Part shown: positions 7,501-12,092 of the stretch, piece by piece
How the letters are laid out: each line of letters starts with the position of its first letter
Numbering within the stretch: position 1 is the stretch's first letter
Source of the DNA: Desulfobulbaceae bacterium UBA5173
Lineage (GTDB): Bacteria > Desulfobacterota > Desulfobulbia > Desulfobulbales > Desulfobulbaceae
Length of the DNA: 12,092 nucleotides
Reading direction: 5' to 3'
Assembly (NCBI GenBank): GCA_002413355.1
Contig: DHWV01000085.1
Span: 1 to 12,092 of the forward strand
The notes under the pieces: generated by a model
The model's database searches: none
Told to the model about the DNA's origin: nothing
What the model saw: only the letters and a program-made list of their open reading frames with translations
Program-made: the position numbers and the translations under genes

Positions 7501-9964
7501 TCCATTCCGTTATACGAATATGCTGGATGCGCAGAAGCAGGCCCTGGCAAGCAATTCTAACGTAGTTGATTACTTGCGAGGCAAAGAAGTAGTCGGCTTC
7601 CGGGAAAGGGAGCGAGATTATTCTGACTCTGTAACCTCCTCTCTTGGCGACTTTGTTCACTCTGCCCCGCTCCTTGTCAGTGCGGTTTCACCAGCAACAG
7701 ATAAGATCGATAACAATGGCAATGGTGCCACTGACGAGAGCGGCGAAACTGGCGGCACCCTTTTTGTTGGCGGCAACGATGGAATGCTCCACGCCTTTAA
7801 TGCAGAAACTGGTGTTGAGCGTTTCGCCTACATTCCTTTCCATGCGTTCGATTATCTATACGATCTGGCCAAGGCCGACTACGAGCACAGGTATTATGTG
7901 GATGGTCGTCAGCATTTCAGAAGACTGAGCTTCCTCTCTGGTGATCAAAGCAGTGACGGAAAGGACAACGACCATGATGGCTGTGCAGATAAAACCAACA
8001 CGGGCTGTCCTGTAGGCAAGCTGGAGATCAGCAACGGCGATGACGAGAACTACAGCGATGGTGTGGACAATGACGGTGACGGAAAAACGGACGAGCCGTA
8101 CGAGTACAAGACAGTCAGTTTGCTGGTCGGCACGCTGGGTAAGGGTGGTCGTGGTGTTTACGCCTTGGATATCAGCAATGTTGAGGGAATTAATCCACTG
8201 CTCGGCATTGATGAGAACAAAGCAGCGGCACTGGTGAAATGGGAGTATCCGCCTGTTGGCAGCAATATCAAGTACTCTTTTGCTGGCGATCAAAGCAAGG
8301 ATACTATTGACAATAACGGCAACGGCCAGATTGATGAGGCTGCCGAGAACTACAGTGATGGCTTTGACAATGACGGAGACGGCACCACTGACGAAGCTGG
8401 TGAGATGGCGCTGACCTCCACAGGCGGCGATGATCCAGATATGGGATATACCTATGGTGATGCCTTTATTGCCCGCTCCTACAAAAGCAGATACGAAGCC
8501 GATCCGTATGATGGGACGACATATCATGCGGAGAGAAATCCTTGGGTGGTTATCTTCGCAAACGGCTATCTCAGTAAAAGTGGTGGTGCTGCTCTTTATG
8601 TGGTTGATGCCCTATCTGGTACCTTGGTCCGCAAGATTGTCGCTGACCGCAGCGGCAGCAATGGCTTGTCCACCCCGACCATCATTGATGTTGACAACGA
8701 CACCCGGGCCGACTTTGTCTATGCCGGTGACTTGAAGGGCAACATGTGGAAATTCGACATCAGAGACCCTGATCCAAGAAACTGGGGAGTCTTTCATGGC
8801 ACGGATACCTACAATGACCCTCTCATGAAGGATACCAACAACAAGAACATCAAACGGATTGATTACGATGATGTTAATCCGAGCGATTCGACCAAACGCG
8901 ACATTCCGCAGCCCTTGATCAATGTTGGTCAGCCGATTACTACTGGATCAGATGTTGCCTTTCATCCTGATCGTGATCAGGCGGGATATTTAGTGGCATT
9001 TGGTACCGGCAAATTTCTTGGTGATGTTGATATTAAAGACAGAAGTCAGCGGGCCATGTTCGGTGTCTGGGATTTCGGTGTCAAGCCGAATGATTATCTC
9101 GGCACGTGGAGCATGAGCGACAACAGTCTGAGCTGCAACGGATGCAGCCTGCCTCAGGCAAGCGGCAAGCTCACCGTGAATCTGCTTGAGCAAAAGGAAA
9201 TTGACTGGCGGAAAACCACCTACAACAAGCTCAGAACCCTGAGCAATTTCAAACCGCAATGGTATGTGTCCAACCTCTGTTATGACGGCGTGGATAACGA
9301 CAATGACGGCATCAAGGACAACGAGTCCTGCATTCCCGAACCGAAACCGGCCTATGCCGGTGATGGTAAGGACAATGACGGTGATGGCGCGATTGATGAG
9401 ATAGGCAATACGACGACTGGAGAGCCAAAGGAAAGTGACGGCCACGTTGGCTGGGTCTTCAAGCTGCCCTTTAATCTCGGTCAGGATGAGATTGACAATG
9501 ACGGAGACGGTGTTGTTGATGATGCTGACGAAAAGGCCACTCTGGCTGGCGAACGGATTATCAAAGACGTGATGATTCGCAACGGCAAAGTTGTCTTTAT
9601 CAGCATGATTCCTGGCGATTCACCTTGTTCCGGTGGCGGTAGCTCGATTGTTCATGAGGTATCTCTTTTCAATGGCGGCCAGGTACCCGCGCCTGTCTTT
9701 GATATCAACAACGACAACTTGATTAATGAATCAGACCGGATTGACCTCAACGGCGACGGCAAGATTGATGCGAAAGACGACCCGCCACCAGAGGGCAAAA
9801 TGTATGATGGTATTCTGCATACCCCTGTTGTTGTCGGCGATCCAGACAGTCAAGTAAGTCGCGAGATGAAAATTTTCAGTACTTCTGCCGGAACCACGGA
9901 AGTAATGTGGGAAAAGAAGGAAGAAACTGGATTCTATTACTGGAAAGAGCATGTTCCGCAATGA
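4526..9964 (+). CDS. pilY1: Giant PilY1-type pilus-tip adhesin with split vWA domain, two golvesin-like modules and EF-hand-like loops
   Basis: Exported protein of 1812 aa; ATG 4526 follows an AGGGG at 4513-4517. A signal peptide ends near VYA (residue 34). The vWA MIDAS motif DNSGSM starts at D60, but its partners (STPLR with T704, and MTDGYWND with D751) lie over 600 residues away. Between them are a golvesin-like module (about 182-331), two EF-hand loops (D352-E363, D373-E384), a conserved PilY1 stretch (ANWF...FYQRRELTAKAA, about 455-500) and a second golvesin-like module (about 515-678). The PilY1 beta-propeller occupies the C-terminal half, with LFVGGNDGMLHAFNAETG near 1078, GKGGRGVYALDIS, GLSTPTIIDVDNDTRADFVY, and GDSPCSGGGSS near the end. 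At least ten more Asp-rich loops are inserted in it. PilY1 proteins sit at the pilus tip and act in adhesion, retraction control and surface sensing. This one is about 650 aa longer than the Pseudomonas protein. Confidence 0.93.
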   Translation: MKTTNVERCCMGRIMASVGGALLLTAVSAGLVYADNEQFTSDTMETRVTSPPPNIMILHDNSGSMDWEFVTPETDGQFNNNYYLWDLGTDDAYGSGSTVKASEWQARWAGYNSIFYHPDTTYAPWPRWNKTNSTEDSTGKTIKNGGIYPPFNADLKTPRPNPIYRYAPLDLTTQYTTFPEINAVIVDNADGSPTFTSDFSNSTANTPSWFSNAGYQRFGTAKTSVKTAKFTPNLTAGRYTVWAWWPCATDSDGSALITLNINGSISTERRSQQATTSNTVRTGYCGEWIPLFGKALYTLPVGNATSLSISRDGSSTNNSYTFADAVAFLPEGYSAPTSTVSVKNAHYYMVNDLNGDGKPQQGEVYLVNFAWTDSNSNGKVDEGEVLRQYYLVTYQVTMSGNPLAPNNHDQVLFLKKVSYNPAAPGSDAVPDAIQPKTYNDDGTVKDFVSDLNDLQNFANWFSFYQRRELTAKAAISRTLVKLDNVYMGYKTLWLDNATYGANQPVLPIKTYQAIDPSVIVDDQSTAGFTKGSAWTAINTRTPAWKTNSLYTSKKTSSSVYANTWALFTPTISEAGRYNVSAWWPCNTGYDKNAKITIVHKNGTGTAYYNQKASSNGVVTTGASCTDISATTGCCGYWIDLGDYYFNAGTAGSVKIEQHSGSTNNSYTAADAVQFKFLGSLNTAKVDQTNELLDVIYRINSNNSTPLRQTLQKIGQYYDMDDGNTGSIGNSPFLPTIQGGACQQAYTVAMTDGYWNDSGLSPSLGNVDQSQGAPYADSCSDTLSDVAMYYYNKDLASSLMNEMSTNNYDKMKSQHMVTFSMSFGLVGKIDRNDINKDGVVDNPGYATDPYFLNLNTPRPTWPTSQALIANAPETIDDLWHASVNGHGRFFVANDPDSMVKALTETFSDISSRKASGASVSVNGDELSSGLVLFQSSYESGVWKGDVAAYPIDAQTGEIKRKEQDVIWRAQNKVQHQNWDTQRNIVTFNGSNGIPFRYTNMLDAQKQALASNSNVVDYLRGKEVVGFRERERDYSDSVTSSLGDFVHSAPLLVSAVSPATDKIDNNGNGATDESGETGGTLFVGGNDGMLHAFNAETGVERFAYIPFHAFDYLYDLAKADYEHRYYVDGRQHFRRLSFLSGDQSSDGKDNDHDGCADKTNTGCPVGKLEISNGDDENYSDGVDNDGDGKTDEPYEYKTVSLLVGTLGKGGRGVYALDISNVEGINPLLGIDENKAAALVKWEYPPVGSNIKYSFAGDQSKDTIDNNGNGQIDEAAENYSDGFDNDGDGTTDEAGEMALTSTGGDDPDMGYTYGDAFIARSYKSRYEADPYDGTTYHAERNPWVVIFANGYLSKSGGAALYVVDALSGTLVRKIVADRSGSNGLSTPTIIDVDNDTRADFVYAGDLKGNMWKFDIRDPDPRNWGVFHGTDTYNDPLMKDTNNKNIKRIDYDDVNPSDSTKRDIPQPLINVGQPITTGSDVAFHPDRDQAGYLVAFGTGKFLGDVDIKDRSQRAMFGVWDFGVKPNDYLGTWSMSDNSLSCNGCSLPQASGKLTVNLLEQKEIDWRKTTYNKLRTLSNFKPQWYVSNLCYDGVDNDNDGIKDNESCIPEPKPAYAGDGKDNDGDGAIDEIGNTTTGEPKESDGHVGWVFKLPFNLGQDEIDNDGDGVVDDADEKATLAGERIIKDVMIRNGKVVFISMIPGDSPCSGGGSSIVHEVSLFNGGQVPAPVFDINNDNLINESDRIDLNGDGKIDAKDDPPPEGKMYDGILHTPVVVGDPDSQVSREMKIFSTSAGTTEVMWEKKEETGFYYWKEHVPQ

Positions 9965-10000
9965 CAGGGGCGTGACTTCAGCCGATTTGGAGGAGATATG

Positions 10001-10462
10001 ATGAGCAGCTTGAGACGTTATGCAACGCACATGGCAATGATCATCCTTCTGGGAGGAGCGTTTATTACTCCGGCAACCGCACAAGAAGAGACCCCGGCGG
10101 CATCAGTGACTGCGCAGGAAGAAGCAGTGGCAGAGCAGCCTGCTCCTGCGCAGCGGGAAAGAGCGGGGACTGTGGATGGCGTTCAGGATAAGTATTTGAT
10201 CATTAACGATTCAACCGTAATGCTGACTGACTCAATCCTGCTCTATGATCAGGGCGGCAGTAGGATGAGCGGCAATGAGTTCAGGGTCGGCGACAAGGTG
10301 GAGATGACCTTGGTTGAGGATGCGGCAGCAGGCAAGTGGAAGATTGTGTCCATCACCCGAACAAAAGGTGCCAGTGAAGAAACGCACTCCACCGTGCAGC
10401 AAACCACTGCCAAGCCGGGGCAGAACATCAGGAAAGTGAACGGCGTTTGGATCAACGATTGA
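10001..10462 (+). CDS. Small exported protein in the pilY2 position
   Basis: 153-aa protein read from ATG 10001, chosen because the strong GGAGGAG at 9989-9995 lies 5 bases upstream; ATG 9998 is too close but would add one Met. A signal peptide (RRYATHMAMIILLGGAF, cleaved after PATA near residue 27) leads into a low-complexity Glu/Ala/Pro linker to about residue 52. A compact beta-rich domain follows (AGTVDGVQDKYLIIND to WKIVSITRTKG, about 55-122), then a Ser/Thr/Gln tail. The short-strand pattern ending FRVGDKVEMTLVED resembles small OB-like periplasmic domains. It is the last gene of the operon, 36 bp after pilY1, the position of pilY2 in Pseudomonas. I do not recognise it by sequence with confidence, so the PilY2 role is inferred from position. 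Confidence 0.85.
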   Translation: MSSLRRYATHMAMIILLGGAFITPATAQEETPAASVTAQEEAVAEQPAPAQRERAGTVDGVQDKYLIINDSTVMLTDSILLYDQGGSRMSGNEFRVGDKVEMTLVEDAAAGKWKIVSITRTKGASEETHSTVQQTTAKPGQNIRKVNGVWIND

Positions 10463-10487
10463 CCGAGCCACCGCGTGCCTCTGTATC

Positions 10488-10532
10488 CTGAACCGCCTGT
10501 GTCGTGAATCGCAGGCGGTTCAGCCTTTTTTT
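10488..10532 (+). terminator. Strong intrinsic terminator of the pilus operon
   Basis: CTGAACCGCCTG (10488-10499) and CAGGCGGTTCAG (10512-10523) form a perfect 12-bp G+C-rich stem with a 12-nt loop. CC and a run of seven T follow at 10526-10532. It lies 25 bp after the last operon gene, a textbook rho-independent terminator. Confidence 0.93.
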
Positions 10533-10552
10533 GCTCCGTACTCTTTTTTCTT

Positions 10553-10580
10553 TTGCCAAAAAGGAAAGTTGCCGTATATT
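10553..10580 (+). promoter_or_regulatory. Possible sigma-70-type promoter
   Basis: TTGCCA (10553-10558, 5/6 to TTGACA) and TATATT (10575-10580, 5/6 to TATAAT) are separated by 16 bp. The site is just downstream of the operon terminator, in a stretch with no intact gene. It would start transcription near 10587, into the inverted-repeat segment and the fibronectin-like relic. The match is good, but such matches occur by chance and there is no supporting transcript evidence. Confidence 0.35.
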
Positions 10581-10603
10581 GAAAGCATAGCTTGCTGACC
10601 ATG

Positions 10604-10733
10604 TGCGCTGCGTGTGGGGGGTAAAACTGCGCTGTTTGTGGCTTGAGATGCGCCATATTGGGCTTCATGTGAGACATCCGGGAAGGTTGCAACGCAGCCG
10701 CAGGCCGGATAAAAGGCTGCCGCACGCAGCGCA
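10604..10733. repeat. About 130-bp segment bounded by 14-bp imperfect inverted repeats
   Basis: TGCGCTGCGTGTGG at 10604-10617 pairs with CCGCACGCAGCGCA at 10720-10733 at 13 of 14 positions (the odd pair is G-T). Inside is a second short dyad: GCAGCC at 10695-10700 region against GGCTGC at 10715-10720. There is also a weak 21-bp periodicity from 10640 (GGCTT at 10640 and 10661). No intact reading frame with a start is convincing here. It looks like a small non-autonomous repeat element (MITE- or REP-like) or a structured RNA. I see no clear target duplication at its ends. Confidence 0.4.
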
Positions 10734-10741
10734 ATCGTCAA

Positions 10742-10900
10742 TTAAAGAAGCCGTGTTATGAATTTTTCAATTTGGCCGGAACCGAGACTGAGGCGTTACT
10801 CAACGAACAGGAGCGCGGCAAGAAGTTTGAGTATCAAGTGGTCGCAGCGAACAAGGCAGACGAGAGTCTGCCAAGCAATACCGTTGCGGTCGTGCTGTAA
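10742..10900 (+). pseudogene. C-terminal relic of a fibronectin type III-like protein
   Basis: The frame ending at TAA 10898-10900 reads YEFFNLAGTETEALL, then FEYQVVAANKADESLPSN and TVAVVL. The Y-x-V-x-A-x-N-x-A-x-E-S-x-PSN pattern is the typical last strands of a fibronectin type III domain at a protein C-terminus. The frame has no ATG or GTG in the recognisable part and reaches an upstream stop at 10670-10672. The residues before about 10742 no longer look fn3-like. The gene therefore seems to have lost its 5' part, with the break next to the inverted-repeat segment. It is probably not translated. A short hairpin follows the stop. Confidence 0.6.
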
Positions 10901-10912
10901 GCTGGAAATACG

Positions 10913-10950
10913 CAAGCGGGTTGCGCTTCCGCTTGTCTTCTGTTTTATTT
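10913..10950 (+). terminator. Weak hairpin after the fibronectin-like relic
   Basis: CAAGCGG (10913-10919) and CCGCTTG (10929-10935) form a perfect 7-bp stem with a 9-nt loop, followed by the T-rich TCTTCTGTTTTATTTT. It lies 13 bp after the relic's stop codon and could be the old gene's terminator. It is weaker than the operon terminator because the T-run is interrupted. Confidence 0.5.
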
Positions 10951-10975
10951 TGAAAAATCAATTGGAGAAAAGACG

Positions 10976-12092
10976 ATGAAATTAAACAGGACAGCATGCA
11001 GCCTAGCGCTGCTCGGCATCTTGTGCGCAGGGCTGGTAATGCCGGTAAGAGGACGGGCGACAGAGTGTGACGCATATACAAACGATGCCACGGCAGAGGA
11101 TAGCTACGAGCCGAACAATACCCCTGCCACTGCGACGCTGTTGACAAATGATGTGTGGATAGGAGCGGGCGGTGATCCTAATTGCGGCGTGATGTTCGCT
11201 AACAACGACATAGCTAATGAATATGACTACTACAAGATTGTTGTCCCTGCTGGTAACACAGGAATTACAGTTGACTTGCGTTTTAAATATTCTTTGGGGG
11301 ACATGACCTTACGGCTGGTTGACACGGACGGCACCACTGTCTTGGCAACACAGGCAACTGAATTTGACAACGAATTGTTAGAGTATTCTCAGTCACTGGC
11401 AGCGGGTACATATTATATCTGGGTGTTTTCAGGACAGGCTGGGAATAACCGGTACAAGCTGATGGCGCATGTCAGTTTGCCGTCCTCCTCGTCTGCCGTG
11501 ACTCCAAGTGTTTTAGGCGGCAACGGCAGTGTCAGCCCAAGTTCAGCGCAGACCGTCACCTCAGGCAGTACAGTTCCTTTTACCCTTACGCCAAGCAGCG
11601 GCTACACAGCCAGTCGCACAGTAGGCGGCACTTGCCCGCAGGGAAGCTGGATTGACAGCACCCATTACACAACCGGCGCAATCACCACCGACTGTACTAC
11701 AGTGTTCAGCTTTGGTTTGACCAAAACAGTGACATCGAGCTGGACACCGGCGGCAGGCGGCAGCGTCACCCTTGGCTCAACTCAGAATGTTACCAACGGC
11801 GAGGTACTTAATGTTGCCAGTGGTGACATGCCTGAGTTCACCGTCACGGCCAATCAAGACTACACGACCAATAGTACCGTGACTGGTAGCTGCCCAGCAG
11901 GAAGCTGGGCTGGTGATGTTTACAAAATCAACAGCGCAATCACCACTAACTGCACGGTCATCTTCGGCTTCAGCACCACTGCCGTTACCCATACTGTGAC
12001 ACCAAGCGCAGGCACGGGCGGCAGCTTCACCCCGACCGAAGCGCAGACAGTGAATCACAACGCAACTAAAGCCTTCACAGTCACAGCCAGTA
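10976..12092 (+). CDS. Secreted PPC-domain protein with Cys-bearing tandem repeats (partial, runs off the window)
   Basis: Open frame from ATG 10976 to the window end (372 codons, no stop), with TTGGAGAAA at 10962-10970 as ribosome-binding site. A signal peptide (SLALLGILCAGLVMPVRG, ending about residue 28) precedes a PPC-like beta-sandwich at about 41-166: EDSYEPNNTPATAT, YDYYKIVVPAG, LRLVDTDGTTVL and LAAGTYYIWVFSG are classic elements. After a Ser-rich linker (169-173) come repeats of about 75-85 residues starting near 174, 250 and 338. They share GGSxxP, an AQTV/TQNV strand, G(T/S)CPxGSW and AITT(D/N)C. The conserved Cys pairs (C220/C240, C306/C326) probably form disulfides. The repeats resemble divergent InlB B-type or bacterial surface repeats. 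The protein is likely a secreted or surface-anchored adhesin or enzyme; any catalytic or sorting domain lies beyond the window. Confidence 0.85.
   Translation, partial: MKLNRTACSLALLGILCAGLVMPVRGRATECDAYTNDATAEDSYEPNNTPATATLLTNDVWIGAGGDPNCGVMFANNDIANEYDYYKIVVPAGNTGITVDLRFKYSLGDMTLRLVDTDGTTVLATQATEFDNELLEYSQSLAAGTYYIWVFSGQAGNNRYKLMAHVSLPSSSSAVTPSVLGGNGSVSPSSAQTVTSGSTVPFTLTPSSGYTASRTVGGTCPQGSWIDSTHYTTGAITTDCTTVFSFGLTKTVTSSWTPAAGGSVTLGSTQNVTNGEVLNVASGDMPEFTVTANQDYTTNSTVTGSCPAGSWAGDVYKINSAITTNCTVIFGFSTTAVTHTVTPSAGTGGSFTPTEAQTVNHNATKAFTVTAS

Noticed and set aside
7856..8527. Long reverse-strand open frame (223 codons) opposite pilY1
   Set aside because: It is the antisense shadow of the repeated Asp/Gly/Asn codons, giving Val/Ile-rich runs. 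It has no plausible ribosome-binding site, and the forward frame is clearly PilY1.
4526..9964. Possibility that the giant PilY1 frame is two fused or frameshifted genes
   Set aside because: The frame is continuous, vWA partners lie on both sides of the insertion, and the usual PilY1 C-terminal strands are present, so it reads as one protein.
10249..10741. Overlapping reverse-strand frames covering the terminator and inverted-repeat segment
   Set aside because: They run through the operon terminator and over the conserved small exported gene, show no domain, and come from the low-complexity 21-bp periodicity.
10758..10979. Forward frame of 73 codons starting at ATG 10760 region
   Set aside because: The fn3-like signal lies in a different frame of the same DNA. 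This frame's product is Arg/Ser-rich without features, and it overlaps the start of the next gene.

Overview
The window is a type IVa pilus minor-pilin and PilY1 tip-adhesin locus, preceded by a two-component system and followed by a separate secreted-protein locus. Gram-negative features (PilVWX-like minor pilins, PilY1, signal peptides, sigma-54 regulation, moderate G+C with an AT-rich regulatory gap) point to a proteobacterium or a Desulfobacterota-like organism. The habit of inserting Asp-rich calcium loops into surface proteins made me lean towards Desulfobacterota, but nothing here proves the taxon.

Layout. 1-168: the last part of a sensor histidine kinase. 161-1558: a complete NtrC/PilR-type sigma-54 response regulator, overlapping the kinase by 8 bp. 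1559-1717: an AT-rich control region with two inverted repeats and a full-consensus sigma-54 promoter. 1718-4511: five tightly packed pilin-like genes (two tandem FimT/GspH-like paralogues, then PilW-, PilV- and PilX-like), mostly joined by overlaps or a few bases. 4526-9964: a very large PilY1 (1812 aa, against 1161 aa in Pseudomonas aeruginosa). 10001-10462: a small exported protein in the pilY2 position. A strong intrinsic terminator at 10488-10532 closes the operon.

10533-10975 has no intact gene. It holds a possible sigma-70 promoter, a roughly 140-bp segment bounded by 14-bp inverted repeats, the C-terminal relic of a fibronectin-III-like protein, and a small hairpin. From 10976 to the window end runs an unfinished gene for a secreted protein with a PPC-like domain and Cys-bearing tandem repeats.

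How it works together (inference). The kinase/regulator pair probably activates the sigma-54 promoter of the pilin operon. The minor pilins would form the pilus-tip priming complex that carries PilY1. The most distinctive features are the spread of EF-hand-like Asp loops through FimT, PilW and PilY1 (at least 13 in PilY1), and a PilY1 whose von Willebrand A domain is split by an insertion that includes two golvesin-like beta modules. Together they suggest a calcium-dependent, surface- or glycan-binding pilus tip.
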